Positions 16,691-25,689 of a stretch of 64,000 bases of DNA are shown piece by piece (position 1 is the first letter of the stretch; each line of letters opens with the position of its first letter). The position numbers and the translations under genes are program-made. The notes under the pieces were generated by a model that was not told where the DNA came from, did not search any database, and saw only the letters and a program-made list of their open reading frames with translations. The DNA lies in NCBI GenBank assembly GCA_903884235.1, contig CAISEB010000020.1:1-64000 (forward strand), read 5' to 3'. The DNA is from an uncultured Pseudomonadota bacterium (GTDB taxonomy: Bacteria > Pseudomonadota > Gammaproteobacteria > Steroidobacterales > Steroidobacteraceae).

Positions 16691-17170
16691 ATGAGCGAAC
16701 CGACCCCGCGCCCACCCGTCCCGCCGTTCACGTTCGAGACCGCCACCGCCAAGGTGCGCGCGGCCGAGGATGCCTGGAACCGGCGCGATCCGGAGAAGGT
16801 CGCGCTCGCCTACAGCGAGGACAGCGCCTGGCGCAATCGCGCCGAGTTCCTGCAGGGACGGGCGGCGATCGCCGCCTTCCTGACCCGCAAGTGGGCCCGT
16901 GAAATCGACTACCGGCTGATCAAGGAGCTGTGGGCGTTCACGGACAACCGCATCGCGGTGCGCTTCGCGTACGAATGGCGCGACGACTCGGGCAGCTGGT
17001 TCCGCTCCTACGGCAACGAGAACTGGGAGTTCGACGCCTGGGGCTATATGCGCCGTCGCATCGCCTCGATCAACGACCTGCCGATCGCCGCGGCGGATCG
17101 GAAATTCCACTGGGCCGCGCCCGGCGTGCGCCCGGCGGATTACCCGGGCCTGTCGGACCTCGGGCTCTAG
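16691..17170 (+). CDS. NTF2-like protein, DUF1348 family
   Basis: A 159-residue protein of the SnoaL/NTF2 fold. The block [20 protein letters not shown] followed by [20 protein letters not shown] and GNENWEFD is characteristic of DUF1348, a family whose function is not established. ATG 16691 has GGAG eight bases upstream; an ATG at 16655 in the same frame would add residues of low complexity. The pirin gene begins 13 bases after the stop, so the two are probably co-transcribed. A small-molecule-binding or isomerase-like role is only a guess from the fold. Confidence 0.85.
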   Translation: MSEPTPRPPVPPFTFETATAKVRAAEDAWNRRDPEKVALAYSEDSAWRNRAEFLQGRAAIAAFLTRKWAREIDYRLIKELWAFTDNRIAVRFAYEWRDDSGSWFRSYGNENWEFDAWGYMRRRIASINDLPIAAADRKFHWAAPGVRPADYPGLSDLGL

Positions 17171-17183
17171 CGGGTCCGGGGCC

Positions 17184-18065
17184 GTGGGTGTCATCGCGGA
17201 ATTCGGCGGACACGAGAAGGACCTCGGTGGCGGATTCCGGGTCCGTCGCCTGCTGCCCGCGCTCGGGCGGCAGTCGGTCGGTCCGTTCCTCTTCTTCGAC
17301 CACTTCGGCCCGGTGACGATCGAGCCCGCCATGGACCTGGACGTGCGGCCCCATCCGCACGTGGGTCTCGCGACCGTCACGTACCTGTTCGACGGCGCGA
17401 TGATGCATCGCGACAGCCTCGGCTGCGTGCAGCGCATCGAGCCGGGCGCGATCAACTGGATGACGGCGGGTCGCGGCATCGTGCACTCGGAGCGCAGGCC
17501 GGAGGACCTCGCGACGCGCAGCTACGGGCTGCACGGGCTGCAGTTGTGGGCGGCACTGCCCCGGTCGCTCGAGGAATCCGATCCGTCGTTCGTCCATACG
17601 CCCGCCGAGGACATTCCGGCGTTCACGGCGGGCGCGGCGCGTGGTCGCGTGCTCGTCGGCAACGCATTCGGGTGCACCTCGCCGGTCCTGGCGGCATCAC
17701 CCACCCTGTATGTCGACCTCGAACTCGATGCCGGCGCCGAGATCGTCGTGCCGCCGCTGGCGCGCGAGCTCGCGGTCTACCCGATCGACGGCGCGGTCCG
17801 CATCGATGGCCGCGACGTCGCGCGCCAGACCATGGCGGTCGTGGACGCGGAGCGTCCGTTCCAGCTCGAGGCGCCGCGACGCGTACGGCTCGTGCTGATC
17901 GGCGGCGATCCGCTCGACGGCCGTCGCCACCTCTATTGGAACTTCGTCTCCTCGCGCAAGGAGCGGATCCTGGCCGCGGCTGCCGACTGGGAAGCGCGCC
18001 GCTTCCCGGGGATCGAGGGCGACGATACGTTCATTCCGCTGCCGGAGAACCGCCCGGCGCCGTAG
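17184..18065 (+). CDS. Pirin family protein
   Basis: Bicupin of the pirin family, 293 residues. The N-terminal cupin holds the metal ligands in RPHPHVGLATVTYLFDG, the following His in MMHRDSLG and GRGIVHSE; the C-terminal cupin (from about 170) is degenerate. Some pirins are quercetin 2,3-dioxygenases and others bind regulatory proteins, so the role is open. Start is GTG 17184 with a CGGGG sequence just upstream; a second GTG lies two codons on. It follows the DUF1348 gene closely and precedes a second pirin gene, an unusual pairing of paralogues. Confidence 0.88.
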   Translation: MGVIAEFGGHEKDLGGGFRVRRLLPALGRQSVGPFLFFDHFGPVTIEPAMDLDVRPHPHVGLATVTYLFDGAMMHRDSLGCVQRIEPGAINWMTAGRGIVHSERRPEDLATRSYGLHGLQLWAALPRSLEESDPSFVHTPAEDIPAFTAGAARGRVLVGNAFGCTSPVLAASPTLYVDLELDAGAEIVVPPLARELAVYPIDGAVRIDGRDVARQTMAVVDAERPFQLEAPRRVRLVLIGGDPLDGRRHLYWNFVSSRKERILAAAADWEARRFPGIEGDDTFIPLPENRPAP

Positions 18066-18155
18066 GCGTTCCTCGGCGTGGACCTCGCGTTTCCAGAACG
18101 CGATGGTCGATCCCCGTATGCTTCCCTCATCGTCCCCCTCGATGGAGGAGCTGCC

Positions 18156-18854
18156 ATGAAATACGTCCGCAAGGCCGCCGACCGCGGCCATTCCAACCAC
18201 GGCTGGCTGGACAGCTGGCACACGTTCTCGTTCGCCGACTACCACGACCCCGGCCACATGGGCTTCCGTGCGCTGCGCGTGATCAACGACGACCGCGTCG
18301 CCCCGGGTGCCGGCTTCGGCACGCATCCGCATCGCGACATGGAGATCGTCTCCTACGTCGTCAACGGCGGCCTCGAGCACAAGGACAGCATCGGCACGGG
18401 GTCCGTGATCCGCCCCGGCGAAGTGCAGCGCATGTCCGCGGGCACCGGCATCCGGCACAGCGAGTACAACGCGAGCCGGCAGGACCCTGTCCACTTCCTG
18501 CAGATCTGGATCCTGCCCGAGCGCGGTGGCCTCGAGCCCGGCTACGAGCAGAAGGCATTCGTGCCGGCCGAGCGCACCGATCGGCTGCGCCTGGTCGCGG
18601 ATCGCCACGGCACGGATGGCGCACTGACCATCCACCAGGACGTGCGGCTGTACGCCTCGACGCTGACGCCCGGCGCGACGCTGGACGTGCCGCTCGCGGC
18701 GGGCCGCTACGCGTGGCTGCAGGTCGTGACGGGCTCGCTGCAGGCCGCCGGCGAATCGCTCGCCGCGGGCGATGGCCTCGCGCTCGCCGAGGAGGCATCG
18801 CTGCGCCTGGAATCGACGGCAGGCGCGGAGGTGCTGCTGTTCGACCTCGCGTGA
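18156..18854 (+). CDS. Pirin family protein, YhaK-like
   Basis: A second, shorter pirin (232 residues) with the YhaK-type N-terminus RKAADRGHSNHGWLDSWHTFSF. Metal-binding residues are in GTHPHRDMEIVSYVVNG, EHKDS and GTGIRHSEYN. ATG 18156 is fixed by GGAGGAG five bases upstream. YhaK-type pirins respond to oxidative or nitrosative conditions in enterobacteria; that link is not shown here. It lies 90 bases after the first pirin gene and could share its transcript. Confidence 0.9.
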   Translation: MKYVRKAADRGHSNHGWLDSWHTFSFADYHDPGHMGFRALRVINDDRVAPGAGFGTHPHRDMEIVSYVVNGGLEHKDSIGTGSVIRPGEVQRMSAGTGIRHSEYNASRQDPVHFLQIWILPERGGLEPGYEQKAFVPAERTDRLRLVADRHGTDGALTIHQDVRLYASTLTPGATLDVPLAAGRYAWLQVVTGSLQAAGESLAAGDGLALAEEASLRLESTAGAEVLLFDLA

Positions 18855-18904
18855 GCAGGGCCCAGGGTGGGCGGGCGGTGGCGTGCGATGGTAGATTTCA
18901 GCGC

Positions 18905-19732
18905 ATGAAGAAAGCCAAGCCCCCCACCCTCTCGGCCCGCGAACTCGACGACCTGCTCGCCGTCGTCCTGCCTGCCGTCACCGCGGCCGGGCGCCTCACG
19001 ACGCGTCGCCAGCGCCGCGTCGGCATCCAGAAGAAGATCGACGGCAGCGAGGTCACCGCGGCCGACCGCGCCGCGGAACGCCTGCTGCGCCAGCGGCTGA
19101 AGGCCGCGTGGCCCGGCGATGCGATCCGTGGCGAGGAATACGGTGGCGACCTCGCGGCACACGGGCGCTCGTGGCTCGTCGACCCGATCGACGGTACGGC
19201 GTCCTACGTGCTCGGTCTCGGCACCTACGGCAGCCTGCTCGCGCTGCTCGTCGACGGCGAACCCGTCTTCGGCTGCATCCACCTGCCGGCGATGGGCGAG
19301 ACGACCTACGCCGCCACGGGCCATGGTTGCTGGCTGCTGCGCGACGGCGCCCGGCCTCGCCGGGTGCACGTCGCGAAGCCGCAGCCCTACACCGTCGCCA
19401 ATGCGGGCCTGACCAGCTACAAGCAGACCGATCTCTATCGCCCGGCCGGGCCGTGGCGCATCTCCGAGGTGATCCGCAGCATCGGCCGCATCCGCCTCGT
19501 CGGCGACTGCGTGCAGTACGCACTGCTGTGCCGTGGCGAACTCGACGCCGCGATCGATCCGCGGATGAGCGCCTGGGACATCGCGGCGCTGGTCGTGTGC
19601 GTACGCGAGGCGGGCGGCTCGGTCAGCGACTTCGCGGGCGCGGACGGCAACCTGCTCGGGGCCTCGACGTTCGTCGCCGCGAGCAGCCCGGCGCTGCGTC
19701 GCGCCATCTGCAGGCGACTCACGCCAGCCTGA
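18905..19732 (+). CDS. Inositol-monophosphatase family phosphatase
   Basis: Mg2+/Li+-sensitive sugar- or nucleotide-phosphate phosphatase of 275 residues. The metal-site motifs are all present: GEEYGG (about 77-82), WLVDPIDGTASY (about 95-106) and SAWDIAAL (about 221-228). The ATG at 18905 begins with a basic segment (MKKAKPP) and has no strong ribosome site, so an internal start is possible. Family members dephosphorylate inositol-1-P, histidinol-P, PAP or fructose-1,6-bisphosphate; the DPIDGTASY variant does not decide among them. It is convergent with the FAD oxidoreductase gene with only a 3-base gap. Confidence 0.87.
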   Translation: MKKAKPPTLSARELDDLLAVVLPAVTAAGRLTTRRQRRVGIQKKIDGSEVTAADRAAERLLRQRLKAAWPGDAIRGEEYGGDLAAHGRSWLVDPIDGTASYVLGLGTYGSLLALLVDGEPVFGCIHLPAMGETTYAATGHGCWLLRDGARPRRVHVAKPQPYTVANAGLTSYKQTDLYRPAGPWRISEVIRSIGRIRLVGDCVQYALLCRGELDAAIDPRMSAWDIAALVVCVREAGGSVSDFAGADGNLLGASTFVAASSPALRRAICRRLTPA

Positions 19733-19735
19733 CCT

Positions 19736-20938
19736 TCAGCCGATCACGTTGAGCTCGAGCAGCGGCCGCCCCTCGAGGATGCGCTCGAAGCCGAGCGGTG
19801 CGAGGTCGATCGTCGCGTAGCGGCCCGTCGTGATGCGCTCCGCGAGCGCAAGGCCCACCGCGGGCGCCTGCTGCAGGCCGTGCCCCGAGAAGCCGTTGAC
19901 GAAGTACAGGTTCGCAAGCGACGGGTGGGGACCGACGATCGCGTTGTGGTCGAAGGTGTTCATCTCGTAGTAGCCGGCCCACGCGCGCTCGAGCCGGGCC
20001 GCCTCGAACGCCGGGATCCGCGCGGCAAGCGCCGGCCACAGCTCCGCCTCGAACGGCGCGTAGTCCGGCTCGAGCGGCAGGTCGTCGGCATCCTCGTGCG
20101 GGACGGCGCCCGCGATGAACCGGTCGCCCTCGGGCCGGATCCAGAATCCGGTCGGGTCGATCAGCAGCGGGAAACGCTCGAGTCGTTCGCGGCAGGCGAT
20201 CACGAACACGGTGCGCCGCCGTGCGTGCACCGGCAGGTCGATGCCGGCCATCGCCGCGACGCCGCGCGCCCAGGGCCCCGCCGCGTTGACGACGCTGCCG
20301 CACGCCAGGCGGCTGCCGTCATCGAGCCGGACCGCGCCGATCCGGTCGCCCGCGCGCTCGAGGCCGACGACCTCCGCGCGCAGGTACCGGACGCCCTGGC
20401 TGCGTGCCTTGCGCGCGAACGCCGTCAGCAGCCCGTAGCCGTCGAACCAGCCCTCGCCCGACAGGCCCAGCGATCCGGAGACGAGGTCGTCGGTGGCGAG
20501 CCACGGGAACCGCTCGCGGAGTTCGGCCGGGCAGAGGAGCGCGACGTCGGCGCCATGGGCTCGCTGGATCGCGTGGGCCGCTGCGAGCACCGGCGCTCCA
20601 CTCGTCCCTGCGAGGTAGAGATAGCCCCCCTCGTGCAGGCCGACGTCCGGACGGTCGTCGTCGATCGCGAGGTGCTCGGCCGTCTCCCGCAGGAACTTCA
20701 CGCTCCACTGCGAGATCCCGATGTTGACCGGCGTCGTGTACTGCTGGCGGATCGATGCCGCCGAGAGCGCCGAGGAGGCCGCGCGGTAGGTCGGATCGCG
20801 CTCCACGACCGTGACCGGGAGCCCGGGCTCGAGGCGCGTCAGCCAGTATGCGAGCGCCGACCCCATCACGCCCCCGCCGACGATCACGATCTCGCTCGCC
20901 TGCCCGCCCACCTGCCACCTCATGATGCTCGGGCCCAT
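19736..20938 (-). CDS. FAD-dependent oxidoreductase of the DAO family
   Basis: A 400-residue flavoprotein with the Rossmann dinucleotide site EIVIVGGGVMGSALAYWL near residues 16-33 and the C-terminal FAD block NAIVGPHPSLANLYFVNGFSGHG. It resembles sarcosine-oxidase/FOXRED1-like oxidases of N-methyl or D-amino acids. Two ATGs (20938 and 20923) are possible starts and neither has a good ribosome site. It is divergent from lpxA across about 85 bases. No partner subunit is adjacent. It is one of four DAO-family enzymes in the window, so a secondary-amine substrate is plausible but unproven. Confidence 0.85.
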   Translation of the reverse strand: MGPSIMRWQVGGQASEIVIVGGGVMGSALAYWLTRLEPGLPVTVVERDPTYRAASSALSAASIRQQYTTPVNIGISQWSVKFLRETAEHLAIDDDRPDVGLHEGGYLYLAGTSGAPVLAAAHAIQRAHGADVALLCPAELRERFPWLATDDLVSGSLGLSGEGWFDGYGLLTAFARKARSQGVRYLRAEVVGLERAGDRIGAVRLDDGSRLACGSVVNAAGPWARGVAAMAGIDLPVHARRRTVFVIACRERLERFPLLIDPTGFWIRPEGDRFIAGAVPHEDADDLPLEPDYAPFEAELWPALAARIPAFEAARLERAWAGYYEMNTFDHNAIVGPHPSLANLYFVNGFSGHGLQQAPAVGLALAERITTGRYATIDLAPLGFERILEGRPLLELNVIG

Positions 20939-21024
20939 GGTAGCCGATGGCAGGTGCCGCGACCGCCATGGATGCGGCGATCCGGCGCGCGCGCTACGAT
21001 GCGCCGACGTCCGAGGATTCCGCC

Positions 21025-21777
21025 ATGAGCATCCACCCGACCGCGATCATCGAGGATGGCGCCACGCTGGGCGCCGGCTGCGTGATCCATGCGCACGCGA
21101 TCGTCACGCGCCACTGCACGCTCGGCGACGGCGTCGTCGTGCATCCATTCGCCGTCATCGGCGGCGATCCGCAGGACCTGGGCTTCGATCCGGCGACGAC
21201 CTCGGGCGTCACGATCGGCGCGCGCACCGTGCTGCGCGAGCACGTGACCGTCAACCGCGCCACGAAGCCCGGCACCGCGACCGAGATCGGTGCCGACTGC
21301 TTCCTGATGGCGACGAGCCACGTCGCGCACGATGGCCGGCTCGGCGACCGCGTGATCCTCGCCAACGCCGTGCTGCTGGCCGGCCATGTCTCGGTGGGCG
21401 AGCGCGCCTTCATCGGCGGCTCCGCCGCCGTGCACCAGTTCTGCAGGATCGGCGAAGGCGCGATGGTTGGCGGCCTCGCACGCGTCAGCCTCGACGTCCC
21501 GCCGTTCACGATGGTCAGCGAGCGCAATGCGCTGATCGGCCTCAACCTCGTCGGGCTGCGCCGGCGCGGCGTCAAGGGGGCAGCGCTCCTCGAACTGAAG
21601 CGCACGTTCCGGCACGTCTGCCGCTCCGCCGGCAATCCGCGCGAACTCGCGGCCGAGGCGCTTGCGTCGGGCGACTATCCATCGGCGGAGACGCAGCGCT
21701 TCCTCCAGTTCTTCGTCGGCGGGCGGCGCGGCTTCGCCCGGCCCCGCCGGGATGGCGACGACGGCGGCGGCGAGTAG
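21025..21777 (+). CDS. lpxA: LpxA-like acyl-ACP:UDP-GlcNAc O-acyltransferase
   Basis: Left-handed beta-helix acyltransferase for the first step of lipid A synthesis. Hexapeptide repeats run from residue 4 to about 180; IGGDPQDLGF (45-54) and ATSHVAHD (96-103, with His102 at the catalytic position) are LpxA landmarks, followed by NALIGLNLVGLRRRG and the C-terminal helical domain. Length 250 is normal. ATG 21025 has GAGG eight bases upstream. It is not in the usual lpxD-fabZ-lpxA-lpxB cluster but next to MFS carriers, and its C-terminus ends in a Gly/Asp-rich tail. It may be a displaced single copy or a paralogue with another nucleotide-sugar substrate. Confidence 0.82.
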   Translation: MSIHPTAIIEDGATLGAGCVIHAHAIVTRHCTLGDGVVVHPFAVIGGDPQDLGFDPATTSGVTIGARTVLREHVTVNRATKPGTATEIGADCFLMATSHVAHDGRLGDRVILANAVLLAGHVSVGERAFIGGSAAVHQFCRIGEGAMVGGLARVSLDVPPFTMVSERNALIGLNLVGLRRRGVKGAALLELKRTFRHVCRSAGNPRELAAEALASGDYPSAETQRFLQFFVGGRRGFARPRRDGDDGGGE

Positions 21778-23035
21778 CTTGGGCCCGGATTCGGGCGTGC
21801 CGAAGGGCGGCGCGTCAGAGGCTCTCCCGGCTGCGACGCCCCGGTTTCCATCGTCCCTGGTCGCGCTGCTGGCCGGTGCGATCTTCATCAACTACTTCGA
21901 CCGCGGCAACCTCGCGATCGCCGCACCCCAGGTCCAGGCCGAGCTCGGGCTCAACAACGCCGAGATGGGCCTCCTCTTCTCGGCGTTCTTCTGGTCCTAC
22001 GCGCCGATGCAGCCACTGGCCGGGTGGCTCGCGCAACGCCTCGACGTCCGCTGGCTGCTGGCCGGCGGCCTCGCCGCGTGGGCACTCGCCACGACGCTGA
22101 CCGGCTTCGCCGTCGGATTCGGGATGATCCTCGCGTTCCGGGTACTGCTCGGGCTCGGCGAGAGCGTGGCCTACCCCTGCAATGCCTTGCTGCTGGCGCG
22201 CCGGGTCGACATCACGGGTCGCGCTCGCGCCAACGGCCTGATCGCCGCCGGCCAGGCTCTGGGACCGACCGCCGGGACGATCGTCGGCGGCCTCGTGATG
22301 GAGCGATACGGATGGCGGCCAGCCTTCATAGCATTCGGCATCGGGTCGCTGCTCTGGCTGTGGCCGTGGATCGCCGTGACCCGCCGCGACGTGGCCACCG
22401 GGACTGTCGTGGCACCCGTTCGGTACGCGAGGATGCTCAGCGAGCGCTCTCTGTGGGGCACGAGCCTCGGACATTTCAGCGGCAACTACGCGTACTACTT
22501 CACCCTGACGTGGCTGCCGCTCTTGTTCGTGAAGACCTTCGGATTCAGCCTCTCGCACATGGCGATGGTCGGCGCGGGCATCTACGCCATCCAGTCCATC
22601 GTCGCGCCGGCGACCGGGTGGCTGTGCGATCGCCTCGTCCGTCGCGGCTGGCACGCCAGTCCGGTACTCAAGACCGCGATCGTGCTCGGCCACGTCGGCG
22701 TGACCGCGACGATGGCCGCCTGCGCGGGCGCAGGGCCGCGTGACTCCGTGGCGCTGCTGCTGGTCTCGGGTGTGTTCTTCGGCCTGCAGAGCGCGCCCCT
22801 CGGGGCGATCTCGCAGACGCTCGCCGGCCCGCGCGCCGCCGGGCAGTGGATGGGCATCCAGAACTTCGTCGCGAACCTCGCCGGCGTGACCGCGCCGGTC
22901 ATCACCGGCCTCGTCGTGGACCGCACGGGCAGCTTCGCCTGGGCGTTCGTGATCGCCGCGGTGATGACGCTCATGGGCGCATTCGCGTTCGCGCTCGTCG
23001 TCCGGCGCGTGGAGCCGATCGACTGGTCGGCGTGA
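21752..23035 (+). CDS. MFS transporter, anion:cation symporter type
   Basis: Inner-membrane carrier with twelve predicted helices. INYFDRGNLAIAAPQVQAELGL near the first helix and GLGESVAYPCNALLLARRV in the fourth/fifth helix region are typical of the ACS family (hexuronate, galactonate, phthalate and related organic-anion carriers). The start is uncertain: ATG 21752 overlaps the lpxA end by 26 bases, while GTG 21797 lies after it; neither has a strong ribosome site. It ends 12 bases before the stop of the convergent MHS-type carrier gene. The substrate is unknown. Confidence 0.87.
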   Translation: MATTAAASSLGPDSGVPKGGASEALPAATPRFPSSLVALLAGAIFINYFDRGNLAIAAPQVQAELGLNNAEMGLLFSAFFWSYAPMQPLAGWLAQRLDVRWLLAGGLAAWALATTLTGFAVGFGMILAFRVLLGLGESVAYPCNALLLARRVDITGRARANGLIAAGQALGPTAGTIVGGLVMERYGWRPAFIAFGIGSLLWLWPWIAVTRRDVATGTVVAPVRYARMLSERSLWGTSLGHFSGNYAYYFTLTWLPLLFVKTFGFSLSHMAMVGAGIYAIQSIVAPATGWLCDRLVRRGWHASPVLKTAIVLGHVGVTATMAACAGAGPRDSVALLLVSGVFFGLQSAPLGAISQTLAGPRAAGQWMGIQNFVANLAGVTAPVITGLVVDRTGSFAWAFVIAAVMTLMGAFAFALVVRRVEPIDWSA

Positions 23036-23047
23036 CACCGACCGAGC

Positions 23048-24364
23048 TCAGGTCCCGTCGTCCGCCAGGTCGCCGGTGCGCCCCTCGCCGAGCAGCGACA
23101 CCGACAGCAGCGTCACGCAGCAGGCGCCGGCCATGTAGATCGCGACACCCATCGTGCTGTGCGTGCGATGCAGGATTTCCATCGCCACCAGCGGCGCGAG
23201 GCCGCCGCCACAGGCCGATCCGAGCTGGTAGCCGAGCGACGCACCCGAATAGCGCACGCGCGTCCTGAAAAGCTCCCCGAACAGCGCGGCCTGGGGCCCG
23301 TACATCATCCCGTTCAGCACGAGCGCGCCGGCGATCGCGACGAAGATCAGCACCGGCGAACGTGTGTCGATCAGCGGGAAGAACGCGAAGGACCACAGGC
23401 CGACGCTGAGCGCGCCGAGCTTGAACACGCGCCGCCGCCCGTAGCGGTCCGACAGGCGCCCGAACCACAGCAGCGTCGGCGCCATCAGTCCGCTCGAGAG
23501 CATGATCGTCGTCAGCAACGTCGACTGCGGCAGCCCAAGCCCGAATTCGGTATTGGTGCCATACGCCATGACGAACGTGATCGAGATGTAGAACGACACC
23601 TGCACGGCGATGAATGCACCGGCCGCGAGCAGGATCTGGCGAGGGTGGGACGAGAATGCCTCGAGGATCGGCGAGCGCCCCCGCGGCTGCGCGCTTCGTG
23701 CCGCCGCGAGCTTCCGGAATGCGTCGGTCTCCTCGACCCGCACATGGACGTACCAGGCGAGGCCGACGAGGCCCAGGCTGAGCACGAAGGGGATTCGCCA
23801 GCCCCAGGCCATGAACGTCTCGTGCGAGGTGAGCGCGCCGACGATGAGGAACGCGAGATTCGCGAGCACGACGCCCGCGGGCGCGCCGACCTGGGCGAAG
23901 CTGCCGTAGAAGCCGCGCTTCTCCGGCGGCGCGCTCTCGACGACAAGCAGCATCGCGCCACCCCACTGGCCGCCGATCGCGAGCCCCTGCGTGAAGCGCA
24001 GCACGACCAGGATCGTCGGTGCGACGACGCCGATCGTCGCGTAGCTCGGCAGCAGGCCGACGAGCGCCGTCGAGACGCCCATCAGCACGAGGGCGGCCGC
24101 GAGCGCGGCCTTGCGGCCGACGCGGTCGCCGAAGTGCCCGAACAGCACCGCTCCCACCGGGCGCGCGAAGAAGCCGACCGCGAAGGTACTGAACGAGGCC
24201 AGCAGCGCGATCATCGGCGGCATCGACTTCGGGAAATAGAGCGCCGGGAACACCAGCGCCGCGGCCGCCCCATACAGGTAGAAGTCGAACCATTCGATGC
24301 TGGCGCCGAGCAGGCTCGTCGCCGCGAGCCGTGCCATCGGTGCCTGTTCGCGCGCCGCGGCCAT
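23048..24364 (-). CDS. MFS transporter, metabolite:H+ symporter (MHS/ProP/ShiA) type
   Basis: Inner-membrane proton symporter of about 438 residues. SIEWFDFYLYG at the first helix and GHFGDRVGRKAALAAALVLMG between helices 2 and 3 are diagnostic of the MHS branch (citrate, proline/betaine, shikimate carriers). ATG 24364 overlaps the amidohydrolase TAA by one base (TAATG), so it is translationally coupled as the last gene of an exported-hydrolase operon. An ATG ten codons upstream is in frame but inside the preceding gene. It probably takes up the small acid or amino acid released by the two upstream hydrolases. Confidence 0.9.
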   Translation of the reverse strand: MAAAREQAPMARLAATSLLGASIEWFDFYLYGAAAALVFPALYFPKSMPPMIALLASFSTFAVGFFARPVGAVLFGHFGDRVGRKAALAAALVLMGVSTALVGLLPSYATIGVVAPTILVVLRFTQGLAIGGQWGGAMLLVVESAPPEKRGFYGSFAQVGAPAGVVLANLAFLIVGALTSHETFMAWGWRIPFVLSLGLVGLAWYVHVRVEETDAFRKLAAARSAQPRGRSPILEAFSSHPRQILLAAGAFIAVQVSFYISITFVMAYGTNTEFGLGLPQSTLLTTIMLSSGLMAPTLLWFGRLSDRYGRRRVFKLGALSVGLWSFAFFPLIDTRSPVLIFVAIAGALVLNGMMYGPQAALFGELFRTRVRYSGASLGYQLGSACGGGLAPLVAMEILHRTHSTMGVAIYMAGACCVTLLSVSLLGEGRTGDLADDGT

Positions 24365-25689
24365 TAGCGGTGTCCGCCGAGCTCGTTGCGCCACACCCGG
24401 CCGTCCTTCATGACGAAGCCGACCGACTCAAGCCGGTGCACGTCGGCAAGCGGGTCGGCACCCACGGCGACGAGATCCGCCTCGGCGCCCTCGGCGATGA
24501 CGCCGATCTCGCCGGTGCGCCCGAGGAGCTCCGCAGCCCGGGACGTCGCGGACTGGATCGCCTGCATCGGCGTCATGCCACCCTCGACCATGTAGGCGAA
24601 CTCCTGCGCGATCTGCTCGCTCCACTTGATGCCGCCCATGTCGGTGCCGAAGGCGATCTTGACCCCCGCCTTCAGTGCCTTGCGGAACGAGATCGCGTGG
24701 ACCTCGCAGCGCTTGCGGTCGCGCCGGCCGCTCGCCGTGTCGGCCGGATCCCAGTCCTTGAAGTAGACCGCGAGGGTCGGGACGTACCACGTGCCCTGGC
24801 GCAGCATCTGCTGGATCTGGGCGTCGGTGAGCTCGAGGCCATGCTCGATCGAGTCGCAGCCGCCATCGAGCGCTCGCTGCAGGCCGATGCCATTGTAGGC
24901 ATGGCAGGCGACCTTGCGGCCCCAGCCGTGCGTCTCGTCGACGATGGCGCGGAGTTCATCGACCGTCAGGGTCGGCTGCGAGACCAGGTTACCCGCACCA
25001 TCCAGCCAGGAGCGGTGCGTCATGTAGACCTTGATCCAGTCCGCACCGTGGTCGAGCTGCGCGCGGGCCGCCTTGCGCGCCTCGACGGGGCCATCGATGA
25101 TCTGTGCGCCCTTCGGCATCTGCAGCTCGGGCGCGTAGTCCTCGAGCTGGTAACCACCCGTCGTCGAGATCGACAGCGTCGCGACGAACATGTGCGGCCC
25201 GGGCACGATGCCGCCGTCGATCGCCTGCCTGATGCCGACGTCGCCATATCCCGCCCCCTCCGTCTCAACGTCGCGGATCGTCGTGAAGCCCTGGTCGATC
25301 GCGCGGCGTGCCGCGACGATGGCCCGGGCAACCCGGTACGACAGCGGGTGCTTGAGCAGCTGGGCGTCGTAGCCCCCCTCCTCCGGCACCTCACCCTGCA
25401 GGAAGACGTGGGTGTGCGTGTCGATCAGGCCCGGCAGCAGCGTCGCGCTACCGAGGTCGATGACGTCCGCGTCCGTCGGCAGGTCGGCGGCGCCGCGATC
25501 GCGGACCGCCTTGATGTGGCCATCGACGACGACCACCGCAACGCCGGATCTCGGCCGAGGCGACACGCCATCGATCAGCGAACCCGCGAGGATCACGGTC
25601 GGACGCGATGCGGCATTGGCAGCGCCAGCCATCGCGCTCACGCCGAGAAGCGCGGCCGCGAGCATCCAGCGGGACGGCCGGGCGCTCAC
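24364..25689 (-). CDS. Exported metal-dependent amidohydrolase (prolidase/imidazolonepropionase-like)
   Basis: Amidohydrolase-superfamily enzyme of 441 residues with a signal peptide (about 1-27, cut near ANAAS). The metal site is visible: HTHVF after LLPGLID, the Lys in DWIKVYMTHR, His in CHAYNG, His in SIEHG and Asp in FGTDMGG. This pattern is shared by Xaa-Pro/Xaa-Arg dipeptidases and related bacterial peptidases. Start is GTG 25689, overlapping the glycosylasparaginase stop by four bases; the frame continues open upstream to 26139 only as a shadow. It acts in the periplasm between a glycosylasparaginase and a carrier. Confidence 0.88.
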   Translation of the reverse strand: MSARPSRWMLAAALLGVSAMAGAANAASRPTVILAGSLIDGVSPRPRSGVAVVVVDGHIKAVRDRGAADLPTDADVIDLGSATLLPGLIDTHTHVFLQGEVPEEGGYDAQLLKHPLSYRVARAIVAARRAIDQGFTTIRDVETEGAGYGDVGIRQAIDGGIVPGPHMFVATLSISTTGGYQLEDYAPELQMPKGAQIIDGPVEARKAARAQLDHGADWIKVYMTHRSWLDGAGNLVSQPTLTVDELRAIVDETHGWGRKVACHAYNGIGLQRALDGGCDSIEHGLELTDAQIQQMLRQGTWYVPTLAVYFKDWDPADTASGRRDRKRCEVHAISFRKALKAGVKIAFGTDMGGIKWSEQIAQEFAYMVEGGMTPMQAIQSATSRAAELLGRTGEIGVIAEGAEADLVAVGADPLADVHRLESVGFVMKDGRVWRNELGGHR

